A DNA stretch of 64,000 bases from Paenibacillus foliorum (GTDB lineage: Bacteria > Bacillota > Bacilli > Paenibacillales > NBRC-103111), in the NCBI RefSeq assembly GCF_013141765.1, contig NZ_WHOD01000003.1:124001-188000 (forward strand), written 5' to 3'. Shown one piece after another: positions 45,905 through 55,060 of this stretch. The notes beneath the pieces were generated by a model. That model was not told the DNA's origin, did not search any database, and saw only the letters and a program-made list of their open reading frames with translations. How positions within the stretch are numbered: position 1 is the stretch's first letter; each line of letters starts with the position of its first letter. The position numbers and the translations under genes are program-made.

Positions 45905-47596
45905 TTATTTCTTCTGAACAGCGCGCTGCTCTTTGAAAATTTCATAAATATCCTTGGTCAGGATAATTTTGTCCTTGTCTTTGGCGTAGAAGCTTTTATA
46001 CCAATCATCGACCTGCTTGCCGCCGGCCTTCTCCCATGCTGCAAGTGCATCCTGCTTGGCTTGTTCCGCGCTGTAGTTAGGCGTTAGTATGGCCTTCACC
46101 CAAATATCACCTTCACCTACACCTACCTGCTTCGTCGTGTTGGTCAAAATAAGCTGAAGCTCCTTCGGCAGCTGAGGCATTTGTTCAGCATGGGTTGGAC
46201 CTGCAACCGGAAGGTCAAAATTCACAAAGGTTGAGTTCATTTCAAACATCTTCTTCACTTGATCCTGAGCCGGATCTTGGGCATCCAGCTTTTCTGTGCC
46301 AAAATAACATTTGCCCGCTAATGTTGGCGATGCCAGCATCGCAAAATCTCCTGCACCAAAATTAAATTCGGTTTTCCATTTATCCAGATCAGTAACCAGC
46401 GGACATTTGCCTGGCTCCGACTTGCTGTGTACACCTTCGAATCCATAATACATCGTTTTCATAAATTTCTCGGATGAAGCAAAATCAACGTATTTCATGA
46501 CCGCTTCCGGATCTTTAGCTTGAGCGTTTACAACCCCCGTCATTTGGACAGGATTGACAAAGATCGAATTAAATTGCCCTACGGGCGTCTTCGGATATGG
46601 AATCACCGTAATTTCGGCATTCGGAACATTTTTTTTCAAATTTAAATAATAGTCGTTATAGAAAACAAAGGGGACATTGAACTGCTCCATGTAAATTCCA
46701 ATTTTACCGTTCAAGAAATCCTGCTTCGCCTTGGAGCCATTTTTATCGTTCAAATAGTCTTTATCCACTAAGCCTTCACTATAAAGCTGTTTCTTAAACT
46801 GCGTAACCGCTTTAATATTATCCCAGCCGTGTATCAGCTCGTTGTTTTGCACGATGAAGCCCGGATAGGTTACGCCGAACATTTCGTCCAGAACAGCACC
46901 TGAGCTATAAGACATAGCGATACCATAGGTATCCTTCTTGCCGTTTCCGTCCGGATCCTGCTCTGTGAAGGCTTTGGCTACCTGATACAGCTCCTCCGTT
47001 GTTTTCGGGATTTCCAGATTCAGCTTCTTTAGCCAGTCGGTACGGATGAACAAACCTCTTTGTGGAATTGTCTCATTAATACGTCCGAACTGGTACAGCT
47101 TGCCATCGGCTCCCGTCCCTGCTTTCTTCAGCGCCGGATATTTCAGCAGAAGTGCCTTATACTCGGTACTGTACTTATCAATCATATCGTCAATTGGACG
47201 AAGCTGCTTCTGGTCGATTAAAGGATTTTTAATTTGCGGGGCATATTCCAGAATCAAATCAGGCGCTCCCCCGCCGGCAAATAATGTATTGAGCTTCTGC
47301 TCCGACTGCGTCCGAGGAACAGGAATAAATTTGACATCAACCGGCCCTGCTTCATTAATCCATTTTGTAATTTTATTATTTTCAATCGTACCCTCGCTGG
47401 AAGGAATATTTCCACGATCATAGATCGTTGCTGTAAGTGCCCCCCGCTTTGCGGATTTTAGTGCCTCTGCTCCTGTTCCTGCTTTTGCTCCAGCTTCAGT
47501 GCTCGCCTCTTTGGGGGCCGAACAGCCAACTGCTGCTGTGATGAGTGCGGCTGTTGCCAGCATCGGGAATAGTACCCTTTTCATTGAGTAAGACAT
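45905..47596 (-). CDS. Sugar ABC transporter lipoprotein (LplA/YtcQ-like)
   Basis: 563 residues from ATG 47596, with AGAGGGG 6 nt upstream. Signal peptide with lipobox TAAVGC. The body is a large family-1 binding protein with WLKKLNLEIPKTTEELYQVA and a DPDGNGKKDTYG loop. It is the last gene in the operon headed by the GH130 enzyme and probably binds a mannose-containing oligosaccharide; the substrate is inferred from that enzyme only. Confidence 0.92.
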   Translation of the reverse strand: MSYSMKRVLFPMLATAALITAAVGCSAPKEASTEAGAKAGTGAEALKSAKRGALTATIYDRGNIPSSEGTIENNKITKWINEAGPVDVKFIPVPRTQSEQKLNTLFAGGGAPDLILEYAPQIKNPLIDQKQLRPIDDMIDKYSTEYKALLLKYPALKKAGTGADGKLYQFGRINETIPQRGLFIRTDWLKKLNLEIPKTTEELYQVAKAFTEQDPDGNGKKDTYGIAMSYSSGAVLDEMFGVTYPGFIVQNNELIHGWDNIKAVTQFKKQLYSEGLVDKDYLNDKNGSKAKQDFLNGKIGIYMEQFNVPFVFYNDYYLNLKKNVPNAEITVIPYPKTPVGQFNSIFVNPVQMTGVVNAQAKDPEAVMKYVDFASSEKFMKTMYYGFEGVHSKSEPGKCPLVTDLDKWKTEFNFGAGDFAMLASPTLAGKCYFGTEKLDAQDPAQDQVKKMFEMNSTFVNFDLPVAGPTHAEQMPQLPKELQLILTNTTKQVGVGEGDIWVKAILTPNYSAEQAKQDALAAWEKAGGKQVDDWYKSFYAKDKDKIILTKDIYEIFKEQRAVQKK

Positions 47597-47711
47597 TGCT
47601 TTCCCCTCTCTTCTACTGTTTATCATACCATTTTTTCATTTCATTTCAGATGCTTCAAACTTCATTTCGCCGAAATAGTGATTTTCCATCACCTCCTGCT
47701 AGAATAACCTT

Positions 47712-48581
47712 CTACCCTTTTACAGCTCCAAGCATAACTCCCTTGACAAAAAACCTTTGCACAAATGGATACACAACTAGCATCGGAATCATCATGAGCA
47801 CTATTGCCGCTGCCTTCACTCCTTCGGCAACCAGCTGGACCATGTCCTCAGGAGAACGCATTTCGTTGAGCAGTTGCTGATTCTGCACCATTTGCTGCAC
47901 CAGTACTGTCATGTTGTATTTGTCCGTCGAGCTAATATACAGCAGTACACTCATGAAATAATTCCAGTAGGATACTCCATAAAATAGAGTCAGAGTCGCC
48001 AGCACAGGCATAGAAAGCGGAAGCACGATTTGCAGCAAAAGCCGCCATTCACCGCAGCCGTCCATTCGAGCAGCCTCCTCCAATTCCTCCGGTATGTTCT
48101 CAAAATAAGTGCGCATAATGAGCATATTGTAGGTGCTGACCAAAGCAGGAAGCCAGAGTGCTCCGTAAGTATCAATCAGTCCTAAGCCTTTAATCACTAA
48201 GAAGGTGGGGATGATCCCTCCGTTAAACAGCATCGTAAACACCATGGCCAATGTAAAAAAACGGCGCGCATAAAAGAATCGTTTGGCAAGCGGGTAGGCG
48301 GCTAATATCGTTGTCAGCATACTCAGCACGACCCCGACGCTCGTGATAACCACACTGTTTGAGAACGATTGAACTATTTTAGTCCCCTTGAATACCTCTA
48401 CGTATGTGTCCCATGTGAAATCAACCGGCCATAACCCGACCTCGCCGGAGGCAATGGCACGAGCCCCGCTCAGGGACAGGGAACCCACATGGATTAAAGG
48501 CAGCAGACAAGATAAAGCGATAACGGACAGCACGATATAATTAATCAAGTAAAAGAGCTTTTCACTTCTCGTTGACTTCAT
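47712..48581 (-). CDS. ABC sugar permease, LplC type
   Basis: 289 residues, ATG 48581. Six membrane segments, EAA loop EELEEAARMDGCGEWRLLLQ and the C-terminal RFFVKGVMLGAVKG ending. Twelve nt separate it from the LplB-type gene upstream, so they are co-translated. Confidence 0.93.
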   Translation of the reverse strand: MKSTRSEKLFYLINYIVLSVIALSCLLPLIHVGSLSLSGARAIASGEVGLWPVDFTWDTYVEVFKGTKIVQSFSNSVVITSVGVVLSMLTTILAAYPLAKRFFYARRFFTLAMVFTMLFNGGIIPTFLVIKGLGLIDTYGALWLPALVSTYNMLIMRTYFENIPEELEEAARMDGCGEWRLLLQIVLPLSMPVLATLTLFYGVSYWNYFMSVLLYISSTDKYNMTVLVQQMVQNQQLLNEMRSPEDMVQLVAEGVKAAAIVLMMIPMLVVYPFVQRFFVKGVMLGAVKG

Positions 48582-48593
48582 GAATGAATCCTC

Positions 48594-49517
48594 CTACCAA
48601 AGTCCTTGTTGAAATTTGCGGGCAATCGCATTTGCAGACAGCACTAAAACAAACGATACTACCGATTCGAACAGCCCCATCGCCGAGGTCAAGCTGAATT
48701 GTCCTTGCTGTACACCAACGCGATACACATAGGTGCTAATAACTTCGGACACACTGCTGACTACATTATTTTGCAGGTTGAATACCGGATCGAATCCCAC
48801 ATCCATCACTTTTCCAATCGCCAGTATAATTAGCAGTACGATTGTAGTCTGAATACCAGGAAGCGTTACATGCCAAATCTGCTTCAGCTTGCCAGCGCCA
48901 TCGATAGCAGCCGCTTCATACAAGCTTGGATCTATGGAACTGAGCGCAGCCAAGTAAATAATCGCATTGAAGCCCATTTCCTTCCACACGCCCGAGGCCA
49001 CGAATACGGCAATCCATGAATTAGGATTATACAAGAACGGGTAAGGCTCCCCGAACTGTTGTTCGATCCAATGATTTATGGCGCTGGATTCCATTGAAAA
49101 TATCGTCAAAACCAGACCACCTACAACAACCCAAGAAAGAAAATGCGGCAAATAGACAACGGTTTGCACGAACTTTTTGAACCATAGCCTTCGCGCCTCA
49201 TTCAGCAAGATAGCCAGAACTATCGGGACCGGAAAACCGAAAACCAAGCTCAATAAACTTAACAACAGTGTATTGCGGATAATATTCAGCGTTTGCGATT
49301 GATTAAAGAGCATTTCAAAATTGCTCAGGCCCACCCAAGGACTATGTAAAATCCCGTCCGCAAAGTTGTAATCCTTAAACGCAATGAGCAAGCCAAACAT
49401 GGGGAAGTATTTAAAAATAATGAAAAACAAGACGACTGGAATAAACATCACTAACAATGGAATATTTTGGTTGAACCTCTTTTTGTTGATTGAAAAAGAA
49501 CCCACGCATCGCACCAC
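48594..49517 (-). CDS. ABC sugar permease, LplB type
   Basis: 307 residues from GTG 49517; the ribosome binding site (AGGTTAGG) is weak and a slightly different start is possible. LVMFIPVVLFFIIFKYFPMF and the FGLLIAFKDYN segment are typical. EAA loop PSLYEAAAIDGAGKLKQIWH. Channel partner of the LplC-type protein encoded next. Confidence 0.92.
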   Translation of the reverse strand: MVRCVGSFSINKKRFNQNIPLLVMFIPVVLFFIIFKYFPMFGLLIAFKDYNFADGILHSPWVGLSNFEMLFNQSQTLNIIRNTLLLSLLSLVFGFPVPIVLAILLNEARRLWFKKFVQTVVYLPHFLSWVVVGGLVLTIFSMESSAINHWIEQQFGEPYPFLYNPNSWIAVFVASGVWKEMGFNAIIYLAALSSIDPSLYEAAAIDGAGKLKQIWHVTLPGIQTTIVLLIILAIGKVMDVGFDPVFNLQNNVVSSVSEVISTYVYRVGVQQGQFSLTSAMGLFESVVSFVLVLSANAIARKFQQGLW

Positions 49518-49711
49518 CCTAACCTAGTAATTTGTTCTGTATAGCTAATTGTAAAGAAACTGGCTCAAGCCAACATCTACGATTTATGGGGAAAAGGATA
49601 CAATTTTTAGAACGTGTCAGGCCTTAGACTTAAAAAAGCTTCTATTCGAAGCCCTTTCGATGATGATACATTCGTGTAGTAGCGGTAGCTTTTCTTGCAA
49701 TATCAGAAAAA

Positions 49712-49743
49712 CGCCCAAATTGTCTTATTAGACAACTTGAGCG
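49712..49743 (-). terminator. Terminator between response regulator and transport genes
   Basis: CGCTCAAGTTGTCT pairs with AGACAATTTGGGCG around AATA, followed by TTTTTC on the minus strand. It separates the YesMN pair from the permease genes, which therefore probably have their own regulated promoter in 49518-49711. Confidence 0.85.
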
Positions 49744-49753
49744 TCACTATTAA

Positions 49754-51289
49754 TTAACCTTGATGCAGCTTGCGGTAATCCTTGGGTGTAAGGCCTGTCG
49801 ACTGCTTGAACAGCTTGGCGAAATAATTGGGCAAATCATAGCCGATCCTGCCAGAAACTTCAGTAATTTTCATATCCGTATTGGCAAGCAGCTGCTTGGC
49901 TTTCTCCATACGCAATTCGACTAAATAATCCACGAAGCTGCGCCCGGTTTCCTTTTTGAATAAATGACTGAAATAGGCTGCATTCAAATGTATCTGCGAA
50001 GCCACCTGCTGTAGAGGGAGCGATTCGGAATAATGGTCTTCCATGTAACGGACCGCCTTCGAAACCGCATTTTCACTGTATTTTTCCTGCCACACAACAA
50101 AATTGGCCATAAACCGTTCCGTTTCCGCCTGTATCCAAGCGTATACCTCATCTATACTATCGCAACCATGCAACCTACTGATTCGCTCGGCCAACAGCTG
50201 TGGCTCGTGCTCCTGTTCAAACTGTTTGCGGGCTATATCCTGAAGCGCGAAGCTAACCGATAAGCCCTCAATTTTCCCGGCTTCCATGGGCATCATCCGC
50301 ACCTCTTTAATAAGCGTGTTCAAATACTGCTTCAACAGCTCAATTTGTCCAGCTACTATCAAAGCAACCATCTGCGCACTGATCAGCTGCTGACGGGCTC
50401 GGTTAATCGGAAAGGCTGTTTTCATGCCATTCTCCTTATCCGCACGTTCAAACAATTTTGCCTCCTCCATACTAGCCTCATACAGATCCGCCAGATGTGT
50501 TACGCCTGGTATTACCCCTGAGGGATGCGCAGAGACCGTTAATCCCAGCAGACGCCCCACCGTTTCGCAAACGGCAGCACAAACCGACTGTTCCCGAGCC
50601 GTATCCTTCAAGAGCAGTGCATATCGTCCGTACTCAATCAGGAGCAGCTTACCTTGAATCCCATGCATGTCTAACAATTCACTAATAATGTTCAAGACAG
50701 CAAACTGCAATAAAGGCACGTCACGTTTCGTATATTCCTTGCGGGAGGGGTAGTAGTCGGTAATTTGGAACAAAATGAGCTTGCAGCCACCCAGGCTTCT
50801 CTCCAGCTCTTCAACCGCTTCGGTAATAAAAGGAAACCTCAGAAATATCGCCCGCAGGGTATTCTCCAGCAGCAGCTGATGCTCCGTCTCCTCTTTGCGA
50901 AGCCTGGCTTGCTTCTCCGATACAAGGGCATCCGCTTTATCCAGCACATCATAAATATCCTGTTTGCTGCAAGGCTTCACAAGCAAGTCAAGTGCACCGT
51001 AACGTAGCGCCGTTTGAGCATATTGAAAGTCCTGAAAGCCTGTAATGACAATAAACTCAATATCAGGGAACCTGCTTTTCACACGCTTCAACAGCTCCAA
51101 GCCATCCATTAAAGGCATTCTAATATCGGTAATGACGAGGTCTGGCAGCCATTCCGCAATCAATGGCTCCGCCTCTTGTCCATTCTCTGCTTCCGCACAT
51201 ACATTCCAGTTTGTGCCTGAATCTGTTATCAGCTTCGCGAGCCCCTTGCGGAACAAAGGCTCATCCTCAACAAGAAGGATTTGATTCAT
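49754..51289 (-). CDS. YesN-type response regulator with AraC DNA-binding domain
   Basis: 511 residues, ATG 51289, overlapping the kinase gene by 23 nt. Receiver with E8/D9 pocket, phospho-acceptor D55 (LVITDIRMPLMDG) and lysine in DLLVKPCSKQD. C-terminal AraC motifs LQQVASQIHLNAAYFSHLFK and ITEVSGRIGYDLPNYFAKLF. It likely activates the lplB/lplC/lipoprotein genes downstream. Confidence 0.93.
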   Translation of the reverse strand: MNQILLVEDEPLFRKGLAKLITDSGTNWNVCAEAENGQEAEPLIAEWLPDLVITDIRMPLMDGLELLKRVKSRFPDIEFIVITGFQDFQYAQTALRYGALDLLVKPCSKQDIYDVLDKADALVSEKQARLRKEETEHQLLLENTLRAIFLRFPFITEAVEELERSLGGCKLILFQITDYYPSRKEYTKRDVPLLQFAVLNIISELLDMHGIQGKLLLIEYGRYALLLKDTAREQSVCAAVCETVGRLLGLTVSAHPSGVIPGVTHLADLYEASMEEAKLFERADKENGMKTAFPINRARQQLISAQMVALIVAGQIELLKQYLNTLIKEVRMMPMEAGKIEGLSVSFALQDIARKQFEQEHEPQLLAERISRLHGCDSIDEVYAWIQAETERFMANFVVWQEKYSENAVSKAVRYMEDHYSESLPLQQVASQIHLNAAYFSHLFKKETGRSFVDYLVELRMEKAKQLLANTDMKITEVSGRIGYDLPNYFAKLFKQSTGLTPKDYRKLHQG

Positions 51290-53108
51290 CTATCGTCCCT
51301 CCCTCCTTTAATGGCATGCAGGCTTCACACGGCAGAATCAACCTTACCTTCGTTCCCTGCTGCATACGTCGGATTTCCAATCGGTATGGCTCTCCATGTA
51401 CCAAATAAATACGCCTAATGACATTTCGAACACCTATGCTCTCTCTTTCTCTGCGCGCATCATAGACGGATCGATCATCTAGCAGCTTATGTATCGTATC
51501 AGGCTGTATCCCACACCCGTTGTCCTCTATATCAATATGCAGCTCCGCTTCCTTACGATAAGCTCGAATCGTCAAGCGCTTGTCGGATGTCTGATCCCGA
51601 AATGCATGAACAAACACATTCTCCACTAACGGCTGGAGCAGCAGCCTTTGCATCCGGCAGACTTTCAGCTCATCCTCCGCCTCAATACTGACGTTCAAGC
51701 CCTCTCCATGTCGCGCTTCCTGTATGGTAATGTAATTACGGACTTGAGCCAGCTCATCCTGCAGCGTACTTGGTGTAGAGACAGAGGCCAAGGAATATCG
51801 AAGCAGCTCTGACAAGCTGGTCACAAGTGAAGCCGTTTCCGCATCATCGTAGAGCAGCATGATTTTCCAATAAATAGAATTAAGGGCATTATGCAAAAAA
51901 TGAGGGTTCAGCTGAGCCTGAAGCGCCTTCAACTCAGCCTCCTTCTCACTCAGCTTGCTTATATACACTTCCTGAATTAACGATTGAATATCAGCTACCA
52001 TCTTATTGAAGCTCTCGGCCAGAAAAGCAAACTCATCATTGGAGGTTTTGGAAATTTCGACGCGCAAATTCCCTTCGCGCAGCCGCTGCATAGCGGTCAC
52101 TAACACATGCAGCGGCCGGAGTAATCTGCCACTGATGAACGATACGCTAACCGCCATAAGAATTACACTGATCAGACCGGAAATTAGGGCTACATGATAT
52201 ACGCTCCGACCTTTGGCTTCAATATCAGCCAGTGAAATTCCGCTTACCAGTGTGAATGAACGAGGCTCATACAAGCTTTTGACAAACAAATAATCTTCCT
52301 CGTTGTTACGCTGTATAAAAGTCCCTTCCCGCTTTTCCCATTCCGGCACAAATCCGTTCCTTCCCTCCGGCTCCCTGCCATAGAGCAGCCGATTGTATTG
52401 ATCGTATATATATGCCCCTGTAGTTCGGCCTGCCATAAGCGGATCCAACGGACTTGCCAGGTACGATTCGTCGATAATCAAGATAAGCATTCCATATATC
52501 TCTTGCTGTTTGGGAGATTTGAGCACCCGGGCAGCTACTAAGCTATTTTTCTCCCCAGATGGTTCGGAGGAATCCGGAATTTTCAACCGCTGCCACACAA
52601 TTTCGCCGGAAGGAGATTTCATACCGTTCTTTACCAGCTCATAAAAATCAGGAAATATAATTTGAATTGAAGGATTCGTATGGCTGAAATAATTATTATT
52701 GCCCTGCAGATCTACGATATATAGCGCACGGATTTGTGGTGTTTCATTCTTTAAGGGAAGTAGAATATCCGCTAAATCCCTCTCCAATATAAACCTCCGG
52801 TACTCCCTGCTCTCTCCTTCTCTGGGCTCGGCATTCATACCTTTGACAATTTGCTCTACAAGAGGATGAAAAATAATAAAGTCGGTAATACGGTACATAT
52901 CTTGAATTTTGAAACCAATCTGCTCTATCGTTTGTTCACTTGTCTTAAGATACTGCTTGCTGATTTCGCTTTCAAACAGGTTCAAATATATTCGGTAAGA
53001 AACATACCCGGTAACCAAAGAACAAACAATAATAATGACAGACAGAATCAGAATTAATTTCACTTTAAAATGTTGATTGATATATTGAAGAACATGCCGA
53101 TGCTTCAC
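51267..53108 (-). CDS. YesM-type sensor histidine kinase
   Basis: 613 residues from GTG 53108, with GAGGGGG about 11 nt upstream; the longer frame from TTG 53189 starts too close to its only ribosome binding site. Transmembrane helices at about 15-38 and 285-308, a HAMP region (SGRLLRPLHVLVTAMQRLRE), the His region QAQLNPHFLHNALNSIYWK, and ATPase boxes PLVENVFVHAF, DIEDNGCGI and SIGVRNVIRRIYL. Phosphorylates the adjacent YesN protein in response to an extracellular sugar. Confidence 0.92.
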   Translation of the reverse strand: MKHRHVLQYINQHFKVKLILILSVIIIVCSLVTGYVSYRIYLNLFESEISKQYLKTSEQTIEQIGFKIQDMYRITDFIIFHPLVEQIVKGMNAEPREGESREYRRFILERDLADILLPLKNETPQIRALYIVDLQGNNNYFSHTNPSIQIIFPDFYELVKNGMKSPSGEIVWQRLKIPDSSEPSGEKNSLVAARVLKSPKQQEIYGMLILIIDESYLASPLDPLMAGRTTGAYIYDQYNRLLYGREPEGRNGFVPEWEKREGTFIQRNNEEDYLFVKSLYEPRSFTLVSGISLADIEAKGRSVYHVALISGLISVILMAVSVSFISGRLLRPLHVLVTAMQRLREGNLRVEISKTSNDEFAFLAESFNKMVADIQSLIQEVYISKLSEKEAELKALQAQLNPHFLHNALNSIYWKIMLLYDDAETASLVTSLSELLRYSLASVSTPSTLQDELAQVRNYITIQEARHGEGLNVSIEAEDELKVCRMQRLLLQPLVENVFVHAFRDQTSDKRLTIRAYRKEAELHIDIEDNGCGIQPDTIHKLLDDRSVYDARRERESIGVRNVIRRIYLVHGEPYRLEIRRMQQGTKVRLILPCEACMPLKEGGTIDESNPSC

Positions 53109-53234
53109 TTTTGAGAATTCCCCCTCTGAGAGCGGCACTAACTGACTAATAGCAAATACAAATAAAGTAGAGAAGCTGCTGTCACACAACTTCCCTACAG
53201 ATTAACGGAATTTATTAAAGCAAGGCTGCTCCGA

Positions 53235-54230
53235 TTACTTGGGTAAGCATAATCGGATTAAATCGTTTACATCGGCTGTCGCCAGACATTCCACCGTATC
53301 TGCCGCCCCGTAGTATATTTTGACCTCTCCGCTGTCCTCCAATATCATTCCCCCAGGGAAAATAACATCGTTACGGAACCCTCCATCCGTCTCATAGCTA
53401 AACTCTGGTGCGAGTAAAGGCTCTTGGCACATGCCGATGATCTTATGCGGATTGTCCAAATCGAGCAGCATGATCCCAGCTGAATAACGCTTCCTCCAGA
53501 ACGGCTCCCAGCCGTTTTTACCACGGGAAGAGTCAATATCAACAGCATGGAACGTTGTCAGCCAGCCGTGAGAGGTTCTTATTGGAGGCGCTCCCGGTCC
53601 AATCTTATCATTGGCGAACGGCACCTGCTCCAAGCCCATCAGCAGCTCTGTATTCCCCCAATATTTCAAATCAGGAGAATCGGAAATCCATATGTCAAAG
53701 CTGTCCTTTCCACCTTTGCCATAGACAGGAAATGGTCTCTCCAGCCGTACATATCTGCCTCCGATCCGCTCGGGGAATAATACCATGTTGCGGTTGTCCG
53801 GTGCTGAAAGACTAAGAATCTCGAAGTTCTCGAAGTCATCGGTAACCGCTACTCCCCCCCGTACCCCGTGTTTGGTATCTACAGCAAAACAAAGATAACA
53901 ACGCCCATCAATGACAGTAAGACGCGGGTCGTACGTTCTAATAATCTCTTCATTCTCCATGCCGAAGCATGGCTTCTCCTGAACCTTCCAATGGATACCG
54001 TCTTTACTGTACGCAAGCCCCAGGTTCGTTGTGTTAATAGGAAGCAGCGTTTCATTCCCAATGTCGCCATAATCGTTGCGGAACATCATGACATACTGAC
54101 CTTCAAACTTAGTGACGCCAGCATTGAAAACAAGGGCAGGATTATAAGGGACGTCGCTGGAAGACAGGATTGGATTATTAGGATAACGTGTAATGCAGGA
54201 ACTGGATTTAAGAGCTCCAATTATAGACAT
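53235..54230 (-). CDS. GH130-family mannoside phosphorylase/hydrolase
   Basis: 331 residues from ATG 54230, with GGAGGAAG upstream. The five-bladed propeller is indicated by ITRYPNNPIL at the start, GLAYSKDGIHW, TYDPRLTVIDGRCYL (with the conserved Asp) and IKIYYGAADTVECLAT-like endings (here VKIYYGAADTVECLATA). GH130 enzymes phosphorolyse or hydrolyse beta-1,4- or beta-1,2-linked mannosides in the cytoplasm. Leading an operon with an oligosaccharide importer, it probably degrades imported manno-oligosaccharides; the exact linkage cannot be read from sequence. Confidence 0.9.
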   Translation of the reverse strand: MSIIGALKSSSCITRYPNNPILSSSDVPYNPALVFNAGVTKFEGQYVMMFRNDYGDIGNETLLPINTTNLGLAYSKDGIHWKVQEKPCFGMENEEIIRTYDPRLTVIDGRCYLCFAVDTKHGVRGGVAVTDDFENFEILSLSAPDNRNMVLFPERIGGRYVRLERPFPVYGKGGKDSFDIWISDSPDLKYWGNTELLMGLEQVPFANDKIGPGAPPIRTSHGWLTTFHAVDIDSSRGKNGWEPFWRKRYSAGIMLLDLDNPHKIIGMCQEPLLAPEFSYETDGGFRNDVIFPGGMILEDSGEVKIYYGAADTVECLATADVNDLIRLCLPK

Positions 54231-54477
54231 AGATGACTTCCTCCGTAATATACAATATTTTAAACCTTTGCGCACGATTAATAAATGATCCAAGCCTATA
54301 TCGATTAGATAACTCTAGGCTAGTGTATTACATTCGCACTGGCTCAACATCTATAAATTATTGAAAAACAGATACAATTTTTAGATTGTGCTGCGACTAT
54401 GAAATTTTAACTGCTCGCATCGATCGCCACAACACAGACTGGTCGCCAAGGCGTTCAGTCCGTTTAGCTCGTAAGCT

Positions 54478-54567
54478 TTATACTATCTCATATCCTTCAG
54501 GAACAATCACCTCAACCTCATGCCCGGCGGGTGCGACTTATCGAACTATAGCTTCATTGAGTTCTCA
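54478..54567 (-). pseudogene. Possible decayed 3' end of a coding region
   Basis: Reading the minus strand gives ELNEAIVR, a stop, then VAPAGHEVEVIVPEGYEIV and a final stop. The composition looks protein-like, but I do not recognise the family and the open piece is short. No other gene is seen in 54294-54635. Confidence 0.25.
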
Positions 54568-54595
54568 CTTTCGTTAATAATCCAGGAAAGGTCGC

Positions 54596-54621
54596 TCTTA
54601 CTCTTACTCTTACTCTTACTA
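54596..54621. repeat. CTTACT hexanucleotide tract
   Basis: About four tandem CTTACT units directly before repeat copy B. A similar pyrimidine-rich CTCTCT/CTCAC tract precedes copy A. Confidence 0.7.
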
Positions 54622-54635
54622 CCTTACTCTCTCAC

Positions 54636-54811
54636 GGAACGTCAGTTCACTATTTACTTGCATCCTATCGAATTCATGATTTCCCGGAAGTACAGTGCGT
54701 TATTTCGTCTCTAACCAGCCAAAATGCTCCGTTATTTTGCAAATAAGGGATCGTACTTCCGTTTCACTTGAATGAACACGTGTGCATTTTAAAATAGAGC
54801 ATCTCAGTTCC
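54636..54811. repeat. Intergenic nested inverted-repeat element, copy B
   Basis: 176 bp aligned with copy A at 45588 along its length (GGAACGTCA, TTCATGATTTC.CGGAA, CCAAAATGCTCC, CACTTGAATGA, CACGTGTGCAT). Inner arms CGGAAGTACAGTGCGTTATT and AAATAAGGGATCGTACTTCC still pair although their sequences differ from copy A. Confidence 0.8.
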
Positions 54812-54826
54812 CCTACAGCTTAAAAA

Positions 54827-54866
54827 GGGGCTGTCCCTCTAGGTCTACGACCTTCGGAACAGCCCC
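54827..54866 (-). terminator. Terminator downstream of the adhE tail repeats
   Basis: GGGGCTGTTCC pairs with GGGACAGCCCC on the minus strand, followed by TTTTT. It is the end of the adhE transcript and lies beyond the tandem repeats. Confidence 0.8.
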
Positions 54867-54906
54867 TCCAACTGCAATTGCTTCAACGGATCTGCGATCC
54901 GACTGC

Positions 54907-55060
54907 TCTACTCAAACTTCCCATAGATTGCTTTACGATAAAACTCCGCCTGCTCTGTTCAAACTTCCCATAGAATACTTTACGATAAAGCTCCGTCTGC
55001 TCTACTCAAACCTCCCATAGAATGCTTCACGATAAAGATCGCCTGCTCTACTCAAACTTC
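54907..55060 (-). repeat. Three tandem degenerate copies of the 3' end of adhE
   Basis: The last 47 bp of adhE (encoding approximately ELYRKAFYGKFE and the stop) recur three times directly downstream, with the marker word CTCAAAC near 54911, 54958, 55005 and 55051 (period 46-47 bp). The unit is not a multiple of three, so the copies are not a protein extension. Confidence 0.85.
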
